NCBI GenBank assembly: GCA_022573715.1
Contig: JACZTL010000019.1
Coordinates: forward strand, 1-63,156
Reading direction: 5' to 3'
Length of the DNA stretch: 63,156 nucleotides
Origin: Bacteroidota bacterium
Lineage (GTDB): Bacteria; Bacteroidota; Ignavibacteria; Ignavibacteriales; Ignavibacteriaceae
The first letter of the stretch is position 1; every line of letters begins with the position of its first letter. A model generated the notes under the pieces. It did no database searches. It had not been told where the DNA came from and was given only the letters and a program-made list of their open reading frames with translations. Of the stretch, positions 46,169 through 55,444 are shown piece after piece. The translations under genes and the position numbers were made by a program.

Positions 46169-47722
46169 TTGAAAATCTATCATAGAATTGTTTATAAAAA
46201 CAAATATTCCTTTATACTTCTACTAATCTACCTGGGCACATCATATCCTTTACAAGACAGCTTAAAATCACAGATCCCTACTAACGATTTAATATTAGAT
46301 GAGATAGTTGCCTCAATCGGATCAATTAATATCACTGCTGAGGAGTTTTCAAACAGTTATGAATTTGGACATGCATTTGTTAAAAGAAAAAGTGATTCGA
46401 AGATTCGGCATTTGAATTATATGATAAATGAAAAACTCTTAGCTTTAAATGGCTACTCGAGAAACATAGATGGAAATGATGAAATCGCATCAATCATAAA
46501 GGATTTTGAGAATGATTTAGCAACTGAGGAAATGTTTAAGGAAGATATTTTAAAAAATGTTGTTATAAGCGAAGAGGAAATTGATACAGTAGTTACACAC
46601 AAACAGTTAGAGTTAGATATACGTTGGTTGCATGCACAAAATAATAAGGAAAAAGATGATCTTCTACTTGAGCTAAATATTGGAATTTCTTTCGATTCTT
46701 TATATCAGTTACAGTTTGAAGATCCAATCTACCTTGATGATAGGAGTATGAAGATAAATCGGTATCAGCTTGGTAAGAAGAATCCAGAGTTAGCAGCAAT
46801 AATTGATACACTCCCTGTTGGACAGGTATCTAACCCAATAGAAGCAGATGATGGATGGTATATATTTAAGATTCATAACGTTTGGCAAAACATTATAACT
46901 ACCGAAGCTGAAATGATAAGATTGAGACAAGAATCCCTTAACTCGTTGAAGAAAAAGAAGATGGATAAACTTTCAGATGATTACGTACATAAGCTTTTGA
47001 TTGATCAGTACCCGATAATCAAAAGACAAGGATTTAATATTCTAAGAACATATCTTGGTACATATAATCTTACAAAAGAGAAATACGATGAATGGAATCT
47101 TTCTGAATCGCTAAAAAAAGCTCTTAAGGAATTGCAAGTTTCAAAAGATAATATTGGTCGGGTTTTATTGATAAAAATGAAACACAGATTAATAAAATTA
47201 GAAGAGTTCCTTAACTGGTATAAGAATAGAAGTCAATATATCAAATTAAATAAAACGAATTTACAACGTTTCTCAAGCTCTGTTGAAAGCCTGGTTTGGC
47301 GGATGGTAAGGGATAAGTTACTTACTGGGCAAGCGTATGAAAGAAACTTCCAGCAGACTAAGTCTGTTATAAAACAATCTAAATGGTGGAAGGATAAAAT
47401 AGTTTACAGTGCTGTTAAAAAAGACATAGTAGAATCAGTTGAATTAAAGCAAGAGGAAGTAAAATATAATAGTTTAGAAAGTTTAGATGTTAAATCCAAC
47501 AAAGAAAAAATAAATACGGAAATTACACGGCGGTTATTCCTCAAGCTCAACGAGTTAAAGAGGGAATATGAAATTAATATTAATCAAGATGTTCTTGAAA
47601 AAATTAATGTATCTGAAGAGCACAGTCCTAGAGCAATAGATTTTTATGTCGTAAAAAAAGGCGGATTAATACCCAGGACGCCTTACCCGACTATTGATTA
47701 TGAGTGGATAAACTGGGAATGA
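46169..47722 (+). CDS. Parvulin/SurA-like peptidyl-prolyl isomerase-type periplasmic protein
   Basis: The 517-residue protein starts at TTG 46169 with a hydrophobic export segment (YSFILLLIYLGTSYPL). The region after residue 45 (IVASIGSINITAEEFSNSYE ... LNYMINEKLLALNGY) is the SurA/PrsA-type chaperone N-domain. Residues about 170-235 (SLYQLQFEDP, IIDTLPVGQVSNPIEADDGWYIFKIHNV) form a parvulin-like domain. The C-terminal half is helical with no known domain. It probably chaperones one of the outer-membrane or T9SS proteins of the locus. It lies 15 bases after the PorV gene. Confidence 0.78.
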   Translation: MKIYHRIVYKNKYSFILLLIYLGTSYPLQDSLKSQIPTNDLILDEIVASIGSINITAEEFSNSYEFGHAFVKRKSDSKIRHLNYMINEKLLALNGYSRNIDGNDEIASIIKDFENDLATEEMFKEDILKNVVISEEEIDTVVTHKQLELDIRWLHAQNNKEKDDLLLELNIGISFDSLYQLQFEDPIYLDDRSMKINRYQLGKKNPELAAIIDTLPVGQVSNPIEADDGWYIFKIHNVWQNIITTEAEMIRLRQESLNSLKKKKMDKLSDDYVHKLLIDQYPIIKRQGFNILRTYLGTYNLTKEKYDEWNLSESLKKALKELQVSKDNIGRVLLIKMKHRLIKLEEFLNWYKNRSQYIKLNKTNLQRFSSSVESLVWRMVRDKLLTGQAYERNFQQTKSVIKQSKWWKDKIVYSAVKKDIVESVELKQEEVKYNSLESLDVKSNKEKINTEITRRLFLKLNELKREYEININQDVLEKINVSEEHSPRAIDFYVVKKGGLIPRTPYPTIDYEWINWE

Positions 47723-47753
47723 GACTAATTTTAATTTAACTATTAACAGGTTA

Positions 47754-49052
47754 ATGAAAAAAAATATAAAATATTTATATATCATAATATTTTTACTTGT
47801 TGGTATTCTTACATCTTGTGGGAATGAAAACGATAATGAAAATAAACTTTTGTATTGGTCTTCAAATAACCCTTACGAAATAGAATTTGCAAAATATATT
47901 GTTAATAAATGGAATAAAGAAAATCCGGATAAAGCATTCATTAAGTTTCAACCAGTACCGGAAGGTCAATCAAGTGAGGAAATAATTTTAGCAGCAGTAG
48001 TAGGAGAAACTACTCCCGATATTTATTCCAGCATGTGGCAGGGAGATGTGGAAGCTTATGCACAAGCCGGTGTAGTAATCCCATTTGATACACTTGATGG
48101 ATTCATTGACTTTATTTATGAAAGATGCGATAGTTCAGTTGTAGATGAGATGAGATCGCAGGATGGGCATATCTATCAAATTCCATGGAAGATCAATCCT
48201 ATAATGATGATTTATAATCAAAATATCTTTAGAGAATTAGGATTAAATAATCCGCCGCATACTTACAGCGATTATTTAGCTGCTTCAGAATTATTTAAGA
48301 AAGATGTAGACGGAGACGGATATGTAGATAGATGGTTCGGGTATTCTGAGGTGATTGTTACCTGGTGGCAAAGGTTTTTTGATTTTTATCCGTTTTATCT
48401 GGCTGCCTCCGGAGGAGCACCTCTAATTGAAAACAACAAAGCAGTATTTAATAATGAACATGCTATTGGTGTATTTTCCTTTTTAAAAAAACTATATGAT
48501 AACGAATATTTTACAAGGGAGAGGTTATCGGCAAGACAGGATGTATTTTTATCAAGTCATATTGCAACAAGATTCACCGGTCCGTGGGAAATTGTGCACG
48601 CAGAGAAATTTAAACCGGAAGGATTTGAATATGATTTTTCTACAATACCTGTACCGGATGGTTTTGAAGGTCCTATCTATACTTATGGCGATCCAAAAAA
48701 CATTGTAATATTTAATACTTGCAAAGACCCTCAGTATGCCTGGGAGTTTATAAAGTTTATGATTAGCAAAGAAAATGATTTGAAATTACTTGAAATTACT
48801 TCTCAACTACCACGCAGAAAACAAATAGATGCCGATAGCTTATTTACAAATTATTTCAATGCGAATCCAAAAATGATAAAATTTGCAAAGCAATCTAAAT
48901 ATGTAAAAGGCACAGATTCAACACCCGTATTAAAAGAAGTTTTTGATTTAATCTCGCAAGAGTATGAAGCTTGTGTTATCTATGGAGTAAAATCTCCTGA
49001 GCAAGCAATAAACGATGCAGCACATGCAGTTAATCTTTTATTTATTAAATGA
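47754..49052 (+). CDS. ABC sugar transporter substrate-binding lipoprotein
   Basis: This 432-residue family 1 solute-binding protein has a lipoprotein signal (IIIFLLVGILTSCG) and typical features: TTPDIYSSMWQGDVEAYAQAGV, YQIPWKINPIMMIYNQNIFRELG and GPWEIVHAEKF. It should bind oligosaccharides in the periplasm and deliver them to the two permeases that follow directly. The ATPase subunit is encoded about 11 kb away at the end of the locus. Confidence 0.93.
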   Translation: MKKNIKYLYIIIFLLVGILTSCGNENDNENKLLYWSSNNPYEIEFAKYIVNKWNKENPDKAFIKFQPVPEGQSSEEIILAAVVGETTPDIYSSMWQGDVEAYAQAGVVIPFDTLDGFIDFIYERCDSSVVDEMRSQDGHIYQIPWKINPIMMIYNQNIFRELGLNNPPHTYSDYLAASELFKKDVDGDGYVDRWFGYSEVIVTWWQRFFDFYPFYLAASGGAPLIENNKAVFNNEHAIGVFSFLKKLYDNEYFTRERLSARQDVFLSSHIATRFTGPWEIVHAEKFKPEGFEYDFSTIPVPDGFEGPIYTYGDPKNIVIFNTCKDPQYAWEFIKFMISKENDLKLLEITSQLPRRKQIDADSLFTNYFNANPKMIKFAKQSKYVKGTDSTPVLKEVFDLISQEYEACVIYGVKSPEQAINDAAHAVNLLFIK

Positions 49053-49068
49053 ATTGATCTAAGCAGTA

Positions 49069-49923
49069 ATGAAAAAAAAGGTAGTTCCATATTTATTAGT
49101 ATCACCGTATATTATTCACTTTTTAATATTCATAGCTTTCCCGGTGATATTTTCCATTGTGCTTACATTCCATAAGTGGAACATCATTTCTCCAATGGAG
49201 TACACCGGATTCGCCAATTATATAAGATTATTTCAAGACACACTCTTTTTAAAATCGATAATTAACACTCTTATATTCCTTGTAATTCATATTCCGCTTC
49301 AAATAATTGTAGCTTTATTTCTTGCTGAAGTGCTGAATCAAAAAATCTTTTTGAGAGGATTTTTCCGTGCTGCTTTCTTTCTGCCTGTTGTTGTATCCGG
49401 TGTGGTTGTAACAATACTGTGGCAGCAGCTTTACGGTTTTGATACGGGATTACTTAACAAAATACTTGTTACTTTAGGATTCGGGAAGGTTGGATGGCTC
49501 ATTGATCCAAAGATTGCCATGCCTTCAATTGCTATTATGGCTACCTGGAAGAATGTAGGATTGTACATTGTATTGTTCCTGGTTGGTCTTCAAACGGTTC
49601 CAAAACACTATTACGAAGCCGCAGATCTGGAAGGTGCAACCCACTGGCAAAAGTTTTTTAAAATTACTTTGCCAATGATAAATCCAACAATATTTTTAGT
49701 TGTAATATTATCTACTGTCGGTGGTTTTTCGCTATTCATCGAACCATACATATTAACAGGTGGAGGTCCGCTAAATAGTACACTTTCTGCAGTCTTGTAT
49801 ATCTACAAGCAAGCATTTTTCTATTATCATATGGGTTATTCAGCAACGTTAGGATTGTTCTTTGCGCTCATAATATTAAGTGTGGTAATTATTCAAAAAA
49901 AGTTTATTGAAAGAGAAGTTTAG
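49069..49923 (+). CDS. ABC sugar transporter permease, MalF type
   Basis: The 284-residue protein has six transmembrane segments, an N-terminal YLLVSPYIIHFLIFIAFPV helix and the EAA loop EAADLEGATHWQKFFKITLP, which contacts the ATPase. It starts 16 bases after the binding-protein gene and ends 5 bases before the partner permease gene. Confidence 0.95.
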   Translation: MKKKVVPYLLVSPYIIHFLIFIAFPVIFSIVLTFHKWNIISPMEYTGFANYIRLFQDTLFLKSIINTLIFLVIHIPLQIIVALFLAEVLNQKIFLRGFFRAAFFLPVVVSGVVVTILWQQLYGFDTGLLNKILVTLGFGKVGWLIDPKIAMPSIAIMATWKNVGLYIVLFLVGLQTVPKHYYEAADLEGATHWQKFFKITLPMINPTIFLVVILSTVGGFSLFIEPYILTGGGPLNSTLSAVLYIYKQAFFYYHMGYSATLGLFFALIILSVVIIQKKFIEREV

Positions 49924-49928
49924 ATAGG

Positions 49929-50738
49929 ATGAAGAAAGCAATATTTTATCTCGTACTTGTTTTTGGAGCTTTAATGTTTCTTTATCCATTTTTATGGATG
50001 ATCACTGCTTCGTTGGTTCCGGAAAGTGATATCAGTAGTTTTTCAATTATTCCTTCTACTATATCATTTAATAGTTACACACAAATGTTTGATAAAATTC
50101 CTATTGGCAGGGCACTTCTGAACAGCATATTAGTAGCTTCATCAGTAACGGCAGGTGTTCTTGTTTTTGGTTCGATGGTGGGTTATGCATTATCACGATT
50201 AGAATTCAAGGGGAGAAATTTAATTTTCTATGTTATCATCTTTACTATGACCTTACCGTTCCAGATTACTTTAATTCCTCAATATATTATCATGGTTAAA
50301 CTTGGTTGGATTGATACATATTTAGCATTAATTGTTCCTTATTTAATGAATGCACTAAGCATAATAATGTTTAGGCAGTACTTTAAAAGCATACCTCAAG
50401 ACTTAATTGATGCTGCAAGAATTGATGGCTGTACTGAATTAGGAATAATTTTCAGAATACTTTGGCCGAATGCTATTCCGGCTTTAGTTACTGTTGGAAT
50501 TATAACTTTTATGGCTTCCTGGAATGAAGTTCTTTGGCCGCTGATTGTGATTAGAGATGAAGAATTAATGACCATGCCGCAATTGGTAACTCTTTTTGTT
50601 TTAGGAGGAAGAGCTGAATCTCAGTTAGGAGTTAAGCTTGCCTCTGCAACAATTTTAGCGCTGCCAATTGTTTTAGCGTATCTGTTCTTCCAGAAATATT
50701 TTATCCAGAGTATGGCATCTACCGGGATAAAAGAGTAA
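49929..50738 (+). CDS. ABC sugar transporter permease, MalG type
   Basis: The 269-residue protein has six transmembrane segments and the EAA motif region DAARIDGCTELGIIFRILWP. The short, helix-first N-terminus (VFGALMFLYPFLWMITASL) is typical of MalG/LacG-type subunits. It pairs with the MalF-type permease to form the membrane channel of the importer and is followed 11 bases later by a GH130 gene. Confidence 0.95.
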   Translation: MKKAIFYLVLVFGALMFLYPFLWMITASLVPESDISSFSIIPSTISFNSYTQMFDKIPIGRALLNSILVASSVTAGVLVFGSMVGYALSRLEFKGRNLIFYVIIFTMTLPFQITLIPQYIIMVKLGWIDTYLALIVPYLMNALSIIMFRQYFKSIPQDLIDAARIDGCTELGIIFRILWPNAIPALVTVGIITFMASWNEVLWPLIVIRDEELMTMPQLVTLFVLGGRAESQLGVKLASATILALPIVLAYLFFQKYFIQSMASTGIKE

Positions 50739-50749
50739 GAAATTATTAG

Positions 50750-51655
50750 ATGAACGAAATAAAAAAATATACCGGGAATCCTATCATTACAAAAGATGAT
50801 GTACCGTTTAAAGTGAACAGTATATTTAATCCGGGTGCAGTTAAGTACAAAGATAAATATCTGCTTCTTTGCAGAGTCGAGATGCCAAATGGAAGATCGA
50901 GTTTTGTCTTAGCCGAGAGTAATGATGGATACGATTTTAAAGTTGGAAATGAAACCTGTTTAACACCTAAAGATCATAAAGATTGTTATGAATATGTAAA
51001 ATGGGGAATAGAGGACCCTCGCATAACTCCTGTAGGTGATACATTCTATTTAACATATACCGGTTACTCGAAATATGAACCATTGGTGATTTTAGCGGAG
51101 ACAAAAAACTTTAAAAACTTTATAATACACGGACCAATAACCGAACCTTCAAATAAAGACTGCGCTATTTTTCCGGAAAAAATAGACGGATATTATTGGA
51201 AAGTTGACAGACCTACTGCCGGAAACAGAAATGATATTTGGATAAGCAAAAGCTTGGATTTAATTCATTGGGGTGGTTACAGATGTTTAATGGAAGCGGA
51301 AGAAGGAACCTGGGAAGGTCAAAAAATAGGAAACTCAACTCCACCAATAAAAACAAAAGAAGGTTGGTTAATGTTATATCACGGTGTACGAATTTTTGGC
51401 AGCTCAATGATTTACAAACTTGGAGTAATGCTTTTAGAAACAGAGCAACCCTGGATTGTTAATGGTAAAAGCAAAGAGCCAATTATATCACCGGAATTTG
51501 ATTATGAAAGAGTTGGTGATGTTGGGAATGTTACATTCTCCAATGGATGGATTGTTGAAAAGGACGGCGAGGTAATGATTTATTATTCTGGTGCGGATAT
51601 TAATATATGTGTAGCTACTACCAGTATTAGTTATTTATTATCAACGTGCAAATAG
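50750..51655 (+). CDS. GH130 beta-mannoside phosphorylase-type enzyme
   Basis: The 301-residue protein is a GH130 five-bladed propeller: YTGNPIITKDDVPF, IFNPGAVKYKDKYLLLCRVE, the WGIEDPRIT motif with the general-acid Asp, and IGNSTPPIKTKEGWLMLYHGVR, the phosphate/substrate-site segment of known mannoside phosphorylases. It has no signal peptide, so it should act in the cytoplasm, splitting imported beta-mannosides with phosphate to give alpha-mannose 1-phosphate. It follows the permease genes and slightly precedes the lipoprotein gene at 51670. Confidence 0.92.
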   Translation: MNEIKKYTGNPIITKDDVPFKVNSIFNPGAVKYKDKYLLLCRVEMPNGRSSFVLAESNDGYDFKVGNETCLTPKDHKDCYEYVKWGIEDPRITPVGDTFYLTYTGYSKYEPLVILAETKNFKNFIIHGPITEPSNKDCAIFPEKIDGYYWKVDRPTAGNRNDIWISKSLDLIHWGGYRCLMEAEEGTWEGQKIGNSTPPIKTKEGWLMLYHGVRIFGSSMIYKLGVMLLETEQPWIVNGKSKEPIISPEFDYERVGDVGNVTFSNGWIVEKDGEVMIYYSGADINICVATTSISYLLSTCK

Positions 51656-51669
51656 GGAAAACTACTTTA

Positions 51670-53007
51670 ATGAAAAAACCGGTACTACTATTCATATTTT
51701 CTTCACTCTTGTTATTTACTTTTGATTGTGAATATCGATCACAAGAGCAACAGAATATCGGTTCATTAATTAATACGGCGCATCTTGATTTTCTCTACGA
51801 GGAAATTACAATAGCAGATCAATCAATTGGTATAATTCATATTTATAGCGAATATCCTGATTACAAATGGGTAGGGGATGATGATGAAGGCATTGCCTGC
51901 ATTGATGATGCTGCACGTGCAGCAGTATTTTATTTAGAACACTATAAGTTCTATGGTAACGAATCGAGCTTAATTAAAGCAAAGAAACTGCTCCAATTTC
52001 TACTTCATATGCAGTCAAGTAATGGTTTCTTCTATAATTTTATCTTCGATGATTACTCTATAAACAGGGATCATAAGAATAGTATAAACGAACCAAACTG
52101 GTGGAGTTGGAGAGCCATGTGGGCACTTTCAAACGGATATTTAAATTTTGTGAATGTTGATAAAGATTTCGCAGAGATTATTTATAAAAGTCTTGAAAGA
52201 ATAACTGAAGAATTAAAAAAAATAATTAATGTAGAGAGAGAAAAAAATATCATAAATGGTAAAGATAAAATTACCTGGCTGCCAATTAAATCTGGCAGCG
52301 ATCAAGCGTCAATCATAATACTCTCTCTTTTAAATTATTATGAAATTAATAAAGATGAATCCATTCTGGAATACGTCAATAATCTGAGTGATGGAATATT
52401 GAATGTGCAAAAAGGTGATTCAACAAGTTTTCCTTACTACGCTTTTATGAGTTGGGAAAATCTATGGCACGCTTACGGAAATTTGCAATCTTATTCTTTG
52501 CTAAAAGCATCATCTGTTTTAGAAAGAGAAGACATATTACTGGCAGCTATTTCAGAAATCAACTACTTTTATAAATTCTTAATGAGCGAAAATTACTTGA
52601 GTAGTTTTTACATTGATAAGAGAAATGATGAATACGTTTCGATAGAAACAAAACAATATTCACAGATTGCTTATAACTTCAGGGTTATGGTATATGCCTG
52701 CATAGAGGCATACAATATCACTAAAGATTCTTCTTACGCAAGTATGGCAGGAGAAATAGCAAGTTGGTTTTTCGGAAATAATATAGCGGAAGCACAAATG
52801 TATTTTCCTTTGTCAGGAATATGTTATGATGGAATTAATTCACAAAATACGATTAATAAAAACTCAGGCGCTGAATCTACAATTGAAGCTTTGCTTACAC
52901 TGTTAACTTTAGAGCAAAATCAAATTGCAATCAACACACTTACTAAGGTTTTGGAAGGAGGGGAAATAATTTCTAATTATGAAGAAAAAATTAAATCTAT
53001 CCGATAA
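51670..53007 (+). CDS. Exported (alpha/alpha)6-type protein, unassigned glycoside hydrolase candidate
   Basis: From ATG 51670 the product is 445 residues. The N-terminus MKKPVLLFIFSSLLLFTFDC is an export signal with an imperfect lipobox ending at Cys20. The body has tandem helix pairs rich in aromatic and acidic residues: VGDDDEGIACIDDAARAAVF, LLHMQSSNGFFYNFIFDD, NWWSWRAMWALSNGYLNF and SWENLWHAYGNLQSY. This is the look of an (alpha/alpha)6 barrel, as in GH76, GH88 or GH105 enzymes, but I cannot place it in a family. Paired acids (DDDEG, DD) are candidate catalytic residues. It overlaps the beta-mannosidase start and is likely a periplasmic mannan-processing protein. A GTG at 51646 is an alternative but worse start. 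Confidence 0.75.
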   Translation: MKKPVLLFIFSSLLLFTFDCEYRSQEQQNIGSLINTAHLDFLYEEITIADQSIGIIHIYSEYPDYKWVGDDDEGIACIDDAARAAVFYLEHYKFYGNESSLIKAKKLLQFLLHMQSSNGFFYNFIFDDYSINRDHKNSINEPNWWSWRAMWALSNGYLNFVNVDKDFAEIIYKSLERITEELKKIINVEREKNIINGKDKITWLPIKSGSDQASIIILSLLNYYEINKDESILEYVNNLSDGILNVQKGDSTSFPYYAFMSWENLWHAYGNLQSYSLLKASSVLEREDILLAAISEINYFYKFLMSENYLSSFYIDKRNDEYVSIETKQYSQIAYNFRVMVYACIEAYNITKDSSYASMAGEIASWFFGNNIAEAQMYFPLSGICYDGINSQNTINKNSGAESTIEALLTLLTLEQNQIAINTLTKVLEGGEIISNYEEKIKSIR

Positions 53008-55429
53008 TTGGGTTTTCAAAATTGATAATAACATTGAAGGTTACGATAAATTTAAAGAATGGATGAAATGTGAAGTTCTCGGCACAGTGCATACTGATTT
53101 ATTTAATTTAGGATTAATTGAAGACCCATTTTTCGAAGATAACGAACTTAAATTACAATGGATTAGTAATTGTGATTGGTTATACAAAACATCTTTTGAT
53201 TACCCGGATGAATTTAAAAGTGATTCACCGGTTATTATAGTATTTGAAGGATTGGATACTATTGCCGAAGTATGGTTGAATAAAGAACACATAGGCAATT
53301 TCAATAATATGTTCAGAAGATATGAATTAGATATCACTTCAAAAATAAAAGATAAGAATAATGAGCTTGAAATTAAGTTCACTTCACCTATAAAGTATGC
53401 AAAGTCACTGGAAGAAAAACATGGTAAATTGTACGTTGAAGTAAACACCGAAAGAGTTTACATTCGGAAAGCTCAGTATTCATTTGGCTGGGATTGGGGA
53501 CCATCTTTTCCAACAATGGGGATCTACAAACCAATATATCTGTTACAAAAAGATAAGGCATCAATTAAAAACCTGAAGTTCAATACAGTAGAAATTTCCA
53601 AGAGTAAAGCAATTGTTGAAGTAGATGTTGAAGTAGAAGGCACTGTAAATTCTGATTGTATTTTAGAAATCAGCCTTTCGCTTAAAGGACAACTAATTAA
53701 AAAGAAAACGGTTAAAGATGTTTATAACAAAAACAAAATAAGGATGGAAATAGATAAGCCGGCTCTATGGTGGCCCTGTTGTCAGGGCGATCAACCACTT
53801 TATATCTTATCGGCAGTACTGAAAAATAAAAATGAAAAGATAATTGATTTAGATAAAAGAAAAGTTGGCATTAGAACAATTGAATTAATTCTCGAGGAAA
53901 ATGGAGAAAACACTTTTAAAATTTATGTCAATAAAAAAGAAATATTTATAAGAGGGGTTAACTGGATCCCCACAGATTCATTTCTTCCAAGAGTACCTGA
54001 GGAGAGATATAAAAAGCTTTTCTTATTGGCAAAAAAAGCAAATTGTAATATGATTAGAATATGGGGAGGCGGTGTTTATGAGCGGGACATTTTGTATGAA
54101 CTTTGCGATGAACTTGGTTTAATGGTCTGGCAGGATTTTATGTTTACCTGCGGATCTTATCCCGAATATGATGAGTTTTTAGAAAATGTAAAAATAGAGA
54201 TTATTCAAAATGTAGAAAGATTGCAACATCATACTTCACTTGCTTTGTGGTGTGGAAACAATGAATGCGAGTGGTTGTGGTATCAAAATAAAGATAAAGA
54301 TATTTCAAAGTTACCTGGTTACCAAATTTATCACAACCTTATACCCAGCTTACTAAAAGAAGTTGATCCGATGCGTCCATACTGGCCGTCATCACCATTT
54401 GGGTTTGATGAAGACCCAAATGATCAAATTAGTGGAAATACACATCAGTGGAATATATGGAGCAACTGGATTGATTACACAGAAGTTATAAAAGATAATA
54501 GTCTGTTTGTTTCAGAATTTGGATTTCAAGCCCCGGCGAATAAATCAACCTGGATGGCGGCATTGTCTAAAGATAATCGCCGTTGCGATAACCCTATGTT
54601 CGAATTTCACAATAAGCAGATTGAAGGGCAGAAAAGAATTTTTCAATTTTTATCCGATCATCTTCCAATGACTTGTGAATGGGATGATTTTATTTATTTA
54701 GCTCAGCTTAATCAGGGTTTAGCTCTAAAGAATTGTATTGAGCATTGGAGGGCTAATTCACCAACTACAAACGGAGCAATTATCTGGCAGCTTAATGATT
54801 GTTGGCCTGCAATAAGTTGGTCTATTATTGATTCAGATTTAATTCCTAAACTATCATATTATTTTGTCAAGGATGTTTACTCAGATCAAATACTTACTAT
54901 TATTAAAGAAAATTCCACCATTAATATCAATTTTAATAATCACAGTCAAACGAAAACAATATGTGGTCTTTTAAAACTTCATATAATTGAACAGCAATCT
55001 GGAAAGGTTATAAAAGAATATGATAAACAGTTTTCCATTCAAAATTGTAGAAATAATATTATTTACAAAGTACCAATACAAGAGTTAAGAAATAGCGGAG
55101 ACAACATTTTGATCGCTTCAGTTTATAATGAGAATGACAAGCTTCTGCACAGAAATTTCTATCTAGAGCAAGAATGGAAAAATGTAAAATTGCCTGTAGC
55201 GAAGTTAGAATTCGATTTAATTCAAGAATCTGATTTATTTATTTCAGTTAAGACAAACACACCGGCTTTTTTCATAGACCTATATCATCCGGATATTAAC
55301 TTTGATGAGAGAGGATTCATTTTGTTACAGGGAGAGACTAAAAAGATCAAAATAATTAAGAACAACTTTGATCAAGTTGATCCAAAGAAAATGAAGGTAT
55401 ATTCACTTAATAAATACCTATCATCCTGA
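52979..55429 (+). CDS. GH2 beta-mannosidase
   Basis: This 816-residue enzyme has the GH2 layout. The N-terminal sugar-binding domain includes VLGTVHTDLFNLGLIEDPF and IVFEGLDTIAEVWLN; the Ig-like linker domain and the TIM barrel follow. The barrel has IRGVNWIPTD, MIRIWGGGVYE, acid/base Glu in WCGNNECEW and nucleophile Glu in FVSEFGFQ. SFGWDWGPSFPTMGIYK is typical of beta-mannosidases rather than beta-galactosidases. The absence of a signal peptide places it in the cytoplasm, where it would release mannose from the non-reducing ends of imported manno-oligosaccharides. It overlaps the preceding gene by 29 bases. Confidence 0.95.
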   Translation: MKKKLNLSDNWVFKIDNNIEGYDKFKEWMKCEVLGTVHTDLFNLGLIEDPFFEDNELKLQWISNCDWLYKTSFDYPDEFKSDSPVIIVFEGLDTIAEVWLNKEHIGNFNNMFRRYELDITSKIKDKNNELEIKFTSPIKYAKSLEEKHGKLYVEVNTERVYIRKAQYSFGWDWGPSFPTMGIYKPIYLLQKDKASIKNLKFNTVEISKSKAIVEVDVEVEGTVNSDCILEISLSLKGQLIKKKTVKDVYNKNKIRMEIDKPALWWPCCQGDQPLYILSAVLKNKNEKIIDLDKRKVGIRTIELILEENGENTFKIYVNKKEIFIRGVNWIPTDSFLPRVPEERYKKLFLLAKKANCNMIRIWGGGVYERDILYELCDELGLMVWQDFMFTCGSYPEYDEFLENVKIEIIQNVERLQHHTSLALWCGNNECEWLWYQNKDKDISKLPGYQIYHNLIPSLLKEVDPMRPYWPSSPFGFDEDPNDQISGNTHQWNIWSNWIDYTEVIKDNSLFVSEFGFQAPANKSTWMAALSKDNRRCDNPMFEFHNKQIEGQKRIFQFLSDHLPMTCEWDDFIYLAQLNQGLALKNCIEHWRANSPTTNGAIIWQLNDCWPAISWSIIDSDLIPKLSYYFVKDVYSDQILTIIKENSTININFNNHSQTKTICGLLKLHIIEQQSGKVIKEYDKQFSIQNCRNNIIYKVPIQELRNSGDNILIASVYNENDKLLHRNFYLEQEWKNVKLPVAKLEFDLIQESDLFISVKTNTPAFFIDLYHPDINFDERGFILLQGETKKIKIIKNNFDQVDPKKMKVYSLNKYLSS

Positions 55430-55444
55430 TTTCAGGATATCATC

